Under the pieces are notes generated by a model. That model ran no database searches, was not told the origin of the DNA, and saw nothing but the letters and a program-made list of their open reading frames with translations. The position numbers and the translations under genes are program-made. Positions 44,578-53,052 of a stretch of 64,000 nucleotides of DNA are shown here, in pieces; the stretch's first letter is position 1; every line of letters starts with the position of its first letter. Source of the DNA: Oligoflexia bacterium (GTDB lineage Bacteria; Bdellovibrionota; Bacteriovoracia; Bacteriovoracales; Bacteriovoracaceae); the NCBI GenBank assembly GCA_024229115.1, contig JAAEST010000033.1, positions 217,246 through 281,245 of the forward strand, given 5' to 3'.

Positions 44578-45375
44578 ATGTTAAAGATTTTAGTTAGTTT
44601 ATTATTGATATTAGATTTGAAGGCCTTTACTTTAAACTATTCAAATGAAGCTCACTTCCAAGTTGATGAAGTGACGATTGATGTAGCGGGAAATAGCTGT
44701 GCAACAGCTGGTTACAATTCTGCAGCCGAGCTTCTAGACGCGGCTTTCGAGGCGGCTAATGAGTTTTGGAATAGGGTCCCAACATGTGCATTAAAATTAA
44801 AGAAAGGAAGTGTGAGAAGTTCTGTTGATATCTCCTCTGACTCACTTGGAGCAGCAATAGCTAAGGCCAACACTAATACCATTCTTATTGGATGTAGTGA
44901 TAACTCGAGTATATTTTCTGCAGGAATTTTAGGAGTGGCCAATATCAATGCTAATAATCAAAATCAGGCCGCAGTTCTTATAAATAACGTAGATACTTCT
45001 TTTGCCAATCTTGATGCTCGAGAAAAACTTGCTACGATTGCTCATGAAATGGGTCATGCTCTTGGTGTTGGACACAGTAGTGATCCAGTTGCTCTAATGT
45101 ACGCGAGTGTAGGGGGCAAAGTTCAAGAAAAATTAACAATGGATGATTACAATGCTTGTACTTATCTCTATCCTCACGACAGTCCAGGTAGCTGTAGTGC
45201 AGTTCCATTTATTGGTAAAAGTCCAAAAGGCCCTCAAGACCCAAATAATTTTATAGGCAAATCTAAAAACACAGAAGAGAAATCAAATGCCAATTGGCCT
45301 TTTAATATTTTCTTTGGTTTTGCCATCATTGTGCTTATCTTTGGTTTAAAGCGTGATCGATTCTATCGATTATAA
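44578..45375 (+). CDS. Matrixin-type zinc metalloprotease with C-terminal membrane anchor
   Basis: 265 residues. Signal peptide (1-18), then a metzincin-like domain with the zinc motif HEMGHALGVGH (about 160-170) followed by LMYASVGG, whose Met matches the Met-turn. It also has paired Cys (about 42, 64, 103, 196, 207). After about residue 215 there is a polar linker and one membrane helix (NIFFGFAIIVLIFGL) with a basic end, so the protease is probably tethered. The C-terminus overlaps the YqaA-like gene by 23 nt. The target is unknown; exported metalloproteases in predators may digest prey protein. Confidence 0.88.
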   Translation: MLKILVSLLLILDLKAFTLNYSNEAHFQVDEVTIDVAGNSCATAGYNSAAELLDAAFEAANEFWNRVPTCALKLKKGSVRSSVDISSDSLGAAIAKANTNTILIGCSDNSSIFSAGILGVANINANNQNQAAVLINNVDTSFANLDAREKLATIAHEMGHALGVGHSSDPVALMYASVGGKVQEKLTMDDYNACTYLYPHDSPGSCSAVPFIGKSPKGPQDPNNFIGKSKNTEEKSNANWPFNIFFGFAIIVLIFGLKRDRFYRL

Positions 45376-45799
45376 CTCTCTCTTAGAAAACTTTAAGGGG
45401 TTAGAATACGTTTTTACATTTGTAATCTCTTTTCTTGCCTCTACCTTACTACCTATTGGATCAGAACCGTTTCTTATTTTAGTGGCTAAATTTAAAAATC
45501 CCTTACACCTACTGTTGATAGCAACAGTTGGGAATACCCTTGGAAGCTTGATTAATTATTTTATTGGTAAGTTTTTGTCAGAGAGGATGAAGAGCGAAAC
45601 AATTGAAAAAATTATGCGCAAAAAAGCTCTTATTAATAAGTATGGACCGGCTACAGGACTTCTATGTTGGCTACCTATCGTTGGTGATCTCTATGCAACG
45701 GCCCTTGGTTTCTTTAAACTCCCATTGCTAGTGACGACGTTCTTTATCCTGATAGGTAAGTTTTTAAGATACCTGATCATTTTACTGCCTTTTATGTGA
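45353..45799 (+). CDS. YqaA/DedA-like membrane protein
   Basis: 148 residues with four membrane segments and the DedA/SNARE-associated pattern: STLLPIGSEPFLILVAK (about 31-47), ATVGNTLGSLINYFIGKF (about 58-75), and GLLCWLPIVGDLYATALGFFKL (about 101-122). YqaA proteins belong to the small DedA group linked to membrane lipid scrambling. The start is GTG overlapping the matrixin gene's 3' end. Confidence 0.85.
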   Translation: MIDSIDYNSLLENFKGLEYVFTFVISFLASTLLPIGSEPFLILVAKFKNPLHLLLIATVGNTLGSLINYFIGKFLSERMKSETIEKIMRKKALINKYGPATGLLCWLPIVGDLYATALGFFKLPLLVTTFFILIGKFLRYLIILLPFM

Positions 45800-45877
45800 T
45801 TTCTATTCTTTTCTTACACAAGGTTTTAGCACCATTTTTTAAGTTAAAATTATTTCATCGTTATATTTGGAGGCAAT

Positions 45878-47092
45878 ATGAAAAAGTTATTAGCACTTGT
45901 TGTTTCGTTCTTAATGCTTGGGCAAGTATTTGGAGCAAACTTACAAGCTTTTAAAGAAAGATTTGAATTTGTTAGAGAAGATGGAAAGCTCATGTTAGTT
46001 AGAGATAAGTCTATTACGACGAGCTTTAATTTAAAACTCTATGTGGAATTTATTAAAGAACTTCTTATTAAAGAACAAGCTTTAATGAACACAGAGATGG
46101 ACTATGATCAAAATCTTAGAGATTTATTTGAAGAACAAGATATGTCATTAGTTCAAAACCTTTATGGTGATAAAGCTGATATTGAATTAATTGTTGATTC
46201 AATGAAAGAACTAAAGGGAATAAATTTTGAAGCAATTTTTGCCAATAAGCAATTTAAGGAATTCGTAAATAAAGTAGAACTTAAGTTAAAAGATGTACTT
46301 CTTATGGCCGATCCTAGAATTATGGCAAATGTTGCAGATAGTGCCTTCTTTTATAAAAAGAATGTTACGTATCAAGTGATGACATGGGCACTGTCTCTTG
46401 CAAAGAAAATGTTTTCTCAAGTGCCAATGTTAAATACTGCTTCTTATGTCGTGAAGAAAATGGCGAAGATGTTTGCAGATAAAAGACTTTTTCATCAAAA
46501 TATGCTTCTTCATTACTTAGAAAAATTCCCAGCTGAAGAGTTAGGAATCACACATGAAGAAGCGAACTTAGTTTTTTCTTCTATCTATGAAAGTAGAATA
46601 CCTTGGTTTGCTTTTTGGGAAAGTTCAGCAGCAAAAGCTAATTGGTCACGTTATGGAACTTCTAAGTTTTTCCAAAACGTAAGAATGGTTAATAATAATT
46701 TTAGAACTGTTCGTCGTTCTTACGATTCTGTTGGTAAAAGATTAAACTACGGATTCCAAAATGCTGTTTACAAGGGAAGAAATGTTGTTCTTAATCTCTT
46801 TGATAAAGAATACATGTTTAGCAAGAAGCCAAGTATTGCTATGGAACTTGATTCGCCAAAGAAAGTTAAGAGAATGAGAACTATTCTTCATCTAGCAGGT
46901 CTAGGGTCTAGTTTCTTACCTCTACCAAGCTGGATTAAGGATATTGCCCAAAACTTCATTAAGAGTTTCTATGAAAAGCAGCAATTGACTGAAGGGGCAT
47001 TAGTAGCTCACTTTGAAGTTAATGAAAATGAAGAAATGATTAAAAAGGTAGTAAATCAATATTTAAATCCTTTTGACTCAATTTATCGTTAA
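45878..47092 (+). CDS. Secreted protein of unknown function
   Basis: 404 residues with a signal peptide (MKKLLALVVSFLMLGQVFGA). The mature protein is helical and Lys/Glu/Phe-rich, with no cysteine, membrane segment or motif I recognise. GGAGG 6 nt upstream of the ATG and a strong terminator make it a single-gene unit, probably well expressed. It may be a lineage-specific periplasmic or prey-directed protein; nothing in the sequence decides. Confidence 0.75.
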   Translation: MKKLLALVVSFLMLGQVFGANLQAFKERFEFVREDGKLMLVRDKSITTSFNLKLYVEFIKELLIKEQALMNTEMDYDQNLRDLFEEQDMSLVQNLYGDKADIELIVDSMKELKGINFEAIFANKQFKEFVNKVELKLKDVLLMADPRIMANVADSAFFYKKNVTYQVMTWALSLAKKMFSQVPMLNTASYVVKKMAKMFADKRLFHQNMLLHYLEKFPAEELGITHEEANLVFSSIYESRIPWFAFWESSAAKANWSRYGTSKFFQNVRMVNNNFRTVRRSYDSVGKRLNYGFQNAVYKGRNVVLNLFDKEYMFSKKPSIAMELDSPKKVKRMRTILHLAGLGSSFLPLPSWIKDIAQNFIKSFYEKQQLTEGALVAHFEVNENEEMIKKVVNQYLNPFDSIYR

Positions 47093-47113
47093 TTAAGATA
47101 AAATATTAATATC

Positions 47114-47148
47114 AAGGCCTTAGTTGTTGTACTAAGGCCTTTTTTTTT
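47114..47148 (+). terminator. Rho-independent terminator
   Basis: Perfect 10-bp stem AAGGCCTTAG (47114-47123) and CTAAGGCCTT (47132-47141) with an 8-nt loop, followed by T7-T9. Confidence 0.95.
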
Positions 47149-47162
47149 CATAATATAACCTT

Positions 47163-47879
47163 ATGAAAAATCTAATCGCTCTATTATTTCTTGTTATTTC
47201 CCTTAACTCATTGGCCTCTGTGAAGATTACTCTTTTTGGAATGGGACAAAGTCAGTCTATATTTAGAGGAGCTGTAACTTATTCTAAGCCTTCGGCAATG
47301 TTGGGGCCAAGTTTTACTTTTTTCGATTCAATTGTTTTAGCAGGACCAAATATTTTCTTTAAAGCCGGAGATAGGAATAAAGATTCTGTTACCTATAAAA
47401 TAGGTGTTCGCTATATTGACGATAATGTCCCTATGTTTGTTAGTGAATCTAAGAATGATTTTAAAAATCAAAGACGTAATACAATAGAATCTTATGCAGA
47501 GGCCAGCTATCGTTTTGGTTGGAGAAATAAATTTGGCTTTTCCACAGAATTAATGAAAGAGTGGAAGAGACATAAAAAAAGTATGGCGACTTTTTCAGCT
47601 TTTGCTCCAATTCTTCCTTTCACAAGTCTTAAAGGAACGATTTCTCTTGCTCAAAAAGAAATGAATCAATATATATATGGTCCTTCTGGAACATCTGGTG
47701 TTGGTTTTTCGAGCTTGAATATCAATACTGTGATTCCCTTTGTCCCTTGGGAAGGTATTGCGATGCTTGGGGCGACTCAATATTGGATCAATAAAGAAGC
47801 AAATCAAAATGCCGAGTATATTCGTGGAGATGATAAAAATATGAATTTCTACTTTCGAATTATTTGGAATGTTCTATAA
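47163..47879 (+). CDS. Exported beta-barrel-like protein
   Basis: 238 residues with a signal peptide (1-18, NSLASV). The mature part has alternating strand patterns (PSFTFFDSIVLAGPNIFFKAG, YAEASYRFGWRNKFGFSTEL) and ends in aromatic-rich MNFYFRIIWNVL, consistent with an outer-membrane barrel. No family named. It starts 15 nt after the upstream terminator with no obvious promoter between, so its promoter may overlap the terminator or the RBS region. Confidence 0.65.
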   Translation: MKNLIALLFLVISLNSLASVKITLFGMGQSQSIFRGAVTYSKPSAMLGPSFTFFDSIVLAGPNIFFKAGDRNKDSVTYKIGVRYIDDNVPMFVSESKNDFKNQRRNTIESYAEASYRFGWRNKFGFSTELMKEWKRHKKSMATFSAFAPILPFTSLKGTISLAQKEMNQYIYGPSGTSGVGFSSLNINTVIPFVPWEGIAMLGATQYWINKEANQNAEYIRGDDKNMNFYFRIIWNVL

Positions 47880-47916
47880 TACTCATATATTCAAAATTTA
47901 ATTTTTTGAGGAAATT

Positions 47917-48279
47917 ATGGGTAAAATCTTTATTTTTTTAATCTGTCTTGTTGCTGGTGGGCTTTACTACCTTCAGCATAATTTTGATGTGGCCGAAGGT
48001 GGTTTTAAGAAGAAAGAAAAGGCAACAGGTGCATTTGAAGAGAAAAAAGAAGTGACCTTACATAAGTTTCAAAGTGGTGACTGTCTTACCACCCATAAAG
48101 ATGGTTGGGAATTTACTAAAATCTATGAAGCTACCGAGACACAATATACTTTCTTGGACTGTCATCAGTATAAGGGCTGTGTCGCAAAAAAAGAGACTCA
48201 AAAGAGAGTTGAGTTTGAAATGGGAATGGGAAAGGCACGAGTCATCCCGTGTCCAAGTGTTAGAGGTCAGGAAATCTAG
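47917..48279 (+). CDS. Small membrane-anchored protein of unknown function
   Basis: 120 residues: an N-terminal membrane anchor or signal (GKIFIFLICLVAGGLYYL), a Lys/Glu linker (38-48), then a four-Cys domain (Cys in SGDCLTT, LDCHQYKGCV and IPCPS) that probably forms two disulfides outside the membrane. Not recognised. The last 20 nt overlap the convergent SixA gene. Confidence 0.65.
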   Translation: MGKIFIFLICLVAGGLYYLQHNFDVAEGGFKKKEKATGAFEEKKEVTLHKFQSGDCLTTHKDGWEFTKIYEATETQYTFLDCHQYKGCVAKKETQKRVEFEMGMGKARVIPCPSVRGQEI

Positions 48280-48709
48280 CGAGAATTTTCCATCGACCAT
48301 CCTCTCTTTCTAGAATTGTGGCACTACCTGTTAGTACGCCAACGCTCTGACTTGTTAATCCAAGTATTAAGTCACCCATAAAAGGCTGGTGTCCTACGAG
48401 AATAAGGTTTTCTTTTTCTAGAGTATAGAAATGATTTTCCCATTCTTCGGTGTCTGCATTTGGAGTTAGATTTTCATGTACTTCAAACTGTTTTAATTGC
48501 AGATACTCTTGAATTATTTGAGCTGTTTGCTCAGCTCTCTTCAATGGAGAATGTAGTAACTTAAAGCTTAAGAGGTCAAACTTATCACGGTTAAGTTTGA
48601 GAAAATTAGACAACTTTTGAACTTCAACAATTCCATTATTTGATAAGGTTCTATCAAAATCATTTCTATCAGGAAGAGCGTCACCATGTCTTATTAAAAT
48701 TAGTTTCAT
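48260..48709 (-). CDS. SixA-like phosphohistidine phosphatase
   Basis: 149 residues of the histidine phosphatase superfamily. The catalytic RHG is in LILIRHGDALPD (about 5-9), and the second His in LILVGHQPFMGDLILG (about 105). The short length, and the SPLKRAEQTAQII segment, fit SixA, which removes phosphate from His of phosphorelay or PTS proteins. The target here is unknown. The gene is convergent with the small Cys-rich protein and divergent from the Tat-signal protein. Confidence 0.85.
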   Translation of the reverse strand: MKLILIRHGDALPDRNDFDRTLSNNGIVEVQKLSNFLKLNRDKFDLLSFKLLHSPLKRAEQTAQIIQEYLQLKQFEVHENLTPNADTEEWENHFYTLEKENLILVGHQPFMGDLILGLTSQSVGVLTGSATILEREDGRWKILARFPDL

Positions 48710-48740
48710 ATTATACTATAATAAAACAAAAAGGATTTTT

Positions 48741-49208
48741 GTGAAACGTCGGAATTTCTTATATATTAGCGGCTTTGTATCCTCAGGGATTGTATCAGGC
48801 CTTTTCTATGGTTTAGGTCCTTGGTATTCAAAAACAGACAAGAAATTCAAAGTTTTATCAAATGCTCATATAAATGTGATTACATTATTATCTCCTTATA
48901 TTCTTGGAATATCAGTGACAGAATATGAATTGTTTAAAGATAAGCATCATATGAATATAGAAAGCTTACTAAATAATGTTTCGAAGTTTCAAAGTCATGA
49001 TTTAAAAAAACTTCTTTCTCTCTTGAAAATTCGTTTCATTAAAAATCTCTATAAGAAAGACCCAGAAATCTTTTTAAATTATTTAAAAGAATCAAGTAAT
49101 CTTCAATTAAAAGAAGCCTATAGAGGACTCATCGTTCTTGTAACTACTACTTGGTATGATATGCCTGAAACTTGGGAAAAGATATCCTATGAAAAACCAG
49201 AAATTTGA
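48741..49208 (+). CDS. Tat-signal small subunit-like protein of a GMC oxidoreductase
   Basis: 155 residues. The N-terminus KRRNFLYISGFVSSG is a twin-arginine signal with a hydrophobic stretch. The mature part is helical with no cofactor motif and resembles gluconate 2-dehydrogenase subunit 3, the small partner of membrane GMC dehydrogenases. The gene start is GTG near AAAGGAT. Its last 20 nt overlap the GMC gene, which itself has no signal peptide. This fits export of a folded pair by the Tat route. The family call is tentative; the pairing is clear. Confidence 0.7.
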   Translation: MKRRNFLYISGFVSSGIVSGLFYGLGPWYSKTDKKFKVLSNAHINVITLLSPYILGISVTEYELFKDKHHMNIESLLNNVSKFQSHDLKKLLSLLKIRFIKNLYKKDPEIFLNYLKESSNLQLKEAYRGLIVLVTTTWYDMPETWEKISYEKPEI

Positions 49209-50658
49209 TATTATTGTCATAGGTAGTGGAGCTGGTGGAGCTCTTAGTGCAGAACTTTTAAGTCAAAGCTCTAAAGTCCTACTTATTGAAATGGGTCCTT
49301 ATCGAAAAACATCAGACTTCGATATGAATGAAGGTAAGGCTTATGTCGATTTATATCAAGAGTCTGCTGCAAGGTTTACAAAAGATAAGGGAATAAAAGT
49401 TCTCCAAGGTCAAAGTGTCGGTGGAGGAACAACAGTTAACTGGACTTCTAGTTTTCGCACGCCGAAGAGTGTTCTCAATCATTGGGTAAAGAACTATGGT
49501 TGGAGTCCTGACTTTGTTCGACAGATAGAAGATAATTTTCCTTCCATTGAAGATAAGTTTTCTATTTCCCCTTGGGATATTCCTGAAAATGAGAATAATG
49601 CTATTTTAAAAAGTGGTCTTAAAAAAATGAAAATCAAGGCCAATATCATTCCACGAAATGTTAAGGATTGTCATAATCTTGGCTATTGCGGAATGGGTTG
49701 TCCTAAGGGAGCGAAACAATCAACACTCGTTAATTGTATCCCTAACTTTCTTAAGAATGGAGGGCAATTACTTCATTCCCAAGAGGTTACATCTATAGTT
49801 GAAGAGCAGAAAGTTTCAAAAGTCATCTTAAAAGATGGTAGAGAGTTTGAATGTGACTATATATTCTTAGCTGCCGGGGGAGTTGGGACACCTGCAATTT
49901 TAAAAAGATCTGGATTAGCTGATCCATTAGATTTAATCGGCAAGAGAACATTCCTCCATCCCGTAGTGGCCAGTGCCGCTATCTTTGAAGAAGAAGTGAA
50001 TCCTTTTTTTGGAGCTCCCCAATCTATCTATAGTGATCACTTTATTGAAAATCCTATTAAATGTGGTTTTAAATTAGAAGTGCCACCAGTTCACCCCGTT
50101 TTATTAAGTTCGATAATTCCAGTTCATGGCAAGTCCCATTCAAATTTTATTAATCAGATAAAAAATCTCAATGCGATCATTTCTCTATTTAAAGATGGAT
50201 TTCACAAAGAGTCTCAAGGAGGGAGTGTTGAACTCAATTCTTATGGGCAACCTGTTTTGAATTATCCTATCACTGGTTATATGTGGGAGAGCTTTAGAGA
50301 AGCTCTGAAAATTATGGTTGAAATTCAATTTGAAGCGGGAGCGAAGCAGGTAAGTGCTCTTCATAAAAATGCAAAACTATGTAGTAGTATTAATGAATGT
50401 TTAGATGATATTAATAAATTAAAAATGCAAGTGATAGATATGCCGGTTATGAGTGCTCATGTTATGGGCGGTTGCTTGATGGGGGATGATAAAAGAGCCT
50501 CGGTTGTCGATATGTATGGGAGAGTGAGAGGCTTGAAAAGAGCATATATTGTCGATGGATCACTTTTTCCAACTTCTTTAGGTGTTAATCCTATGGAATC
50601 TATCCTAACATTATCTAAAGTAATAACGGATAATTTTATGAGAGGTCATAATCTATGA
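49189..50658 (+). CDS. GMC-family FAD oxidoreductase
   Basis: About 489 residues. FAD-binding IIVIGSGAGGALSAELL (about 8-24), GQSVGGGTTVNW, a cysteine-rich segment DCHNLGYCGMGCPKGAKQS (about 160-178) typical of one GMC branch, LAAGGVGTPAIL, and the C-terminal HVMGGCLMGDD and DGSLFPTSLGVNPMESI with the catalytic His/Asn pair. Related proteins oxidise sugars, alcohols or sterols; the substrate is unknown. I use ATG 49189 rather than 49156 because the FAD motif starts right after it. It overlaps a Tat-signal protein upstream and a LysR gene downstream (ATGA). Confidence 0.88.
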   Translation: MKNQKFDIIVIGSGAGGALSAELLSQSSKVLLIEMGPYRKTSDFDMNEGKAYVDLYQESAARFTKDKGIKVLQGQSVGGGTTVNWTSSFRTPKSVLNHWVKNYGWSPDFVRQIEDNFPSIEDKFSISPWDIPENENNAILKSGLKKMKIKANIIPRNVKDCHNLGYCGMGCPKGAKQSTLVNCIPNFLKNGGQLLHSQEVTSIVEEQKVSKVILKDGREFECDYIFLAAGGVGTPAILKRSGLADPLDLIGKRTFLHPVVASAAIFEEEVNPFFGAPQSIYSDHFIENPIKCGFKLEVPPVHPVLLSSIIPVHGKSHSNFINQIKNLNAIISLFKDGFHKESQGGSVELNSYGQPVLNYPITGYMWESFREALKIMVEIQFEAGAKQVSALHKNAKLCSSINECLDDINKLKMQVIDMPVMSAHVMGGCLMGDDKRASVVDMYGRVRGLKRAYIVDGSLFPTSLGVNPMESILTLSKVITDNFMRGHNL

Positions 50659-51533
50659 CATTAGATCAAATTGAGACATTCCTTGCTGTAGTAGAATGTG
50701 GCAGTTTTAAATCAGCTAGTGAAAAACTATTTCGTAGTCAGCCGGCTTTAAGTGTTGCTGTTAAAAAACTTGAAGAAGAATTAGGAGTGCTCTTATTTAA
50801 TAGAGAAGATTATCGTCCTAAACTTACGGAACAGGGAGAAGTTTTCTATGTTCGTTCTAAAGAGTTATTTGAAAAAGCTAAGACATTAGAAAGTTTTGGT
50901 AAAGAGCTTGGTCTTGGTAACGAACCTGAAATAAAAATTGCCATAGATGGTATATGTCCACTCCCAGATGTTTTGAAAGTGATTAAGGTTTTTAATAAAG
51001 AAAATCCAAGTACAAAGATAAATTTAACTTTTGAAATAATTGGGGGGGCTCCAGAAAAACTCCTTAAAGGGGAAGCACAAATTGCAATTTCTCCTGGGTT
51101 AGAAGTTGATCTTTCCCTTTTTAATATGGAAAAAGTTTTCGATGTTCCCATGATACCAGTGGCATCTCCAAAGCTTTTTGAAAAAGAATATAAGACAATT
51201 AATTATGATGATTTAAAAGAATACCCTCAAATAGTTGTAAGAAGTACCAGTGAAGAAGAGAGTAACCGTAGCTATGGAGTTCTTGAAGGCGGACGTCATT
51301 GGAGTGTCGGTGATATGCAGTCTAAAAAAGAAATTATTGTGGCAGGTCTTGGCTGGGGGAATATGCCTTATCATTCGATTGAATCTGAACATAAGTCAGG
51401 ACAATTAATTGACCTTTCTGAAATTGGTCTCATACAGACAACAATCCCTATGTATTTGATGACGCCTAATAAAATACCCCAAGGACCTCTAACTAAGAGA
51501 ATGTTCGACCTCTTTCAACAATCCCTTATATAA
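50655..51533 (+). CDS. LysR-family transcriptional regulator
   Basis: N-terminal helix-turn-helix (LDQIETFLAVVECGSFKSASEKL, SQPALSVAVKKLEEELGVLLFNRE) and a substrate-binding domain from about residue 90. At 292 residues it is typical. A 4-nt overlap with the GMC gene suggests it is in the same transcript and may control it. The effector is unknown. Confidence 0.88.
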   Translation: MTLDQIETFLAVVECGSFKSASEKLFRSQPALSVAVKKLEEELGVLLFNREDYRPKLTEQGEVFYVRSKELFEKAKTLESFGKELGLGNEPEIKIAIDGICPLPDVLKVIKVFNKENPSTKINLTFEIIGGAPEKLLKGEAQIAISPGLEVDLSLFNMEKVFDVPMIPVASPKLFEKEYKTINYDDLKEYPQIVVRSTSEEESNRSYGVLEGGRHWSVGDMQSKKEIIVAGLGWGNMPYHSIESEHKSGQLIDLSEIGLIQTTIPMYLMTPNKIPQGPLTKRMFDLFQQSLI

Positions 51534-51579
51534 TGGCCAATTATAAGGCAATGTGCTAATTAATTCCTAAGGAGCACAT

Positions 51580-52008
51580 ATGAGTCAAAGTTTAGAAGAA
51601 CTAGTTTCTGAGTTTAAGCAATTTGCCACATGGGAAGATCGTTATAAGCATCTTATTGCAATGGGAAAGAGTTTAGCCCCAATGAATGAAGATTATCGAA
51701 TTGAAGATAATAAAGTTCGTGGTTGTCAGTCTCAAGTTTGGCTATTCCCTGAATTGGTTGATGGGAAATTAGTATTTCATGCCGATAGCGATGCCGCTAT
51801 CGTGAAAGGAATTGTTGCTCTTCTTGTAAAAATTTATAGCGATAAAACTCCCGATGAAATTCTTGCTACTAAGCCAGACTTTATTGAAGAAATTGGCCTT
51901 GCTCAACATTTATCAATGAGTAGAGCAAATGGTCTTTCAAGTATGCTTAAACAAATCTCTATGTATGCATTGGCCTTTAAAACTAAAATAGAAATGGGGA
52001 TTCAGTAA
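51580..52008 (+). CDS. sufE: Cysteine desulfuration protein SufE
   Basis: 142 residues. SufE takes sulfane sulfur from SufS on its conserved Cys, here in RGCQSQVWL (about residue 50), a perfect match to the family motif. ATWEDRYKHLIAMGK and DEILATKPDFIEEIGL are also family segments. AAGGAG precedes the ATG. The stop shares a base with the hemB start. No sufS or sufBCD is adjacent; the only cysteine desulfurase in the window is at 9496. Confidence 0.93.
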   Translation: MSQSLEELVSEFKQFATWEDRYKHLIAMGKSLAPMNEDYRIEDNKVRGCQSQVWLFPELVDGKLVFHADSDAAIVKGIVALLVKIYSDKTPDEILATKPDFIEEIGLAQHLSMSRANGLSSMLKQISMYALAFKTKIEMGIQ

Positions 52009-52994
52009 TGAATGGATTTAATATTAGTCGTCCTAGAAGAAATAGAACTTCAAAGGCCCTGAGAAATTTAATTCGTGAAAATGAACTTACAACTAATGAT
52101 CTTATTGCACCTCTCTTTGTAATTGAAGGGAAGAATGAGAAAGTTCCTGTCACTAGTATGCCAGGGCAATTTAGATTTTCTATTGATCTTCTTGTCCAAA
52201 AGGTAAAAGAACTGGAGAAGTTAGGTATAAATTGTGTTTCACTTTTTCCGGCCCTTGATGATTCAATAAAGGACTCTACAGCTACTGAATCATATAATGA
52301 CAATGGTCTATTCCCTACCGCTATCAAAGCAGTTAAGGATGCATGTCCTGATATGCTGGTGATGACTGATGTCGCTCTTGATCCTTATTCAAGTGATGGG
52401 CATGATGGAATTGTTGATCCAAAGACGGGTGAAATTCTCAATGATCAAACCTTAGAAGTACTGGCTAAAATGTCACTCACTCAAGCAAAGGCTGGAAGTG
52501 ATATTATTGGCCCTTCAGATATGATGGATGGACGTGTTGCTTATATCCGTCAGGCACTTGATGAGGAAGGATATAAGAATACTAATATAATGTCTTACAC
52601 TGCCAAGTATGCTTCATCTTTCTATGGACCATTTAGAGATGCTCTCGATAGTGCACCAAAAAGTGGTGATAAGAAAACTTATCAAATGGATTTTGCGAAT
52701 AAGAGGGAAGCAATCAGAGAACTTATTCTTGATGAGAGTGAAGGTGCTGATATCCTAATGGTAAAACCAGGACTAGCATATCTTGATATTCTTTCAGAGC
52801 TTAGAATGAATACAACTCTACCTTTAGCTGTTTACAATGTAAGTGGTGAGTATGCCATGGTTAAGGCAGCTGCTGAAAAAGGTTGGATTGATGGAGAAGC
52901 TGTGATGATGGAAAGCCTAATGGCCTTCAAAAGAGCAGGTGCAGACATGATTCTCACTTACTTTTCACAAGAAGCAGCAGAATTACTTCAGTAA
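52008..52994 (+). CDS. hemB: Delta-aminolevulinic acid dehydratase (porphobilinogen synthase)
   Basis: Condenses two 5-aminolevulinate molecules to porphobilinogen for heme. The Schiff-base lysines lie in MSYTAKYASSFYGPF (about 200) and LMVKPGLAYLD (about 252); PSDMMDGRVAYIR and VYNVSGEYAMVK are also conserved. The metal-site loop reads DVALDPYSSDGHDG, lacking the three cysteines of zinc enzymes, so it is of the Mg-type. The 328-residue length is normal. Translationally coupled to sufE (TAATG). Confidence 0.96.
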   Translation: MNGFNISRPRRNRTSKALRNLIRENELTTNDLIAPLFVIEGKNEKVPVTSMPGQFRFSIDLLVQKVKELEKLGINCVSLFPALDDSIKDSTATESYNDNGLFPTAIKAVKDACPDMLVMTDVALDPYSSDGHDGIVDPKTGEILNDQTLEVLAKMSLTQAKAGSDIIGPSDMMDGRVAYIRQALDEEGYKNTNIMSYTAKYASSFYGPFRDALDSAPKSGDKKTYQMDFANKREAIRELILDESEGADILMVKPGLAYLDILSELRMNTTLPLAVYNVSGEYAMVKAAAEKGWIDGEAVMMESLMAFKRAGADMILTYFSQEAAELLQ

Positions 52995-53052
52995 AATCAG
53001 TAGCTTATAATCTTCACTTTTCTTTTTTCACAAGATTTGATACGTGATGTCT

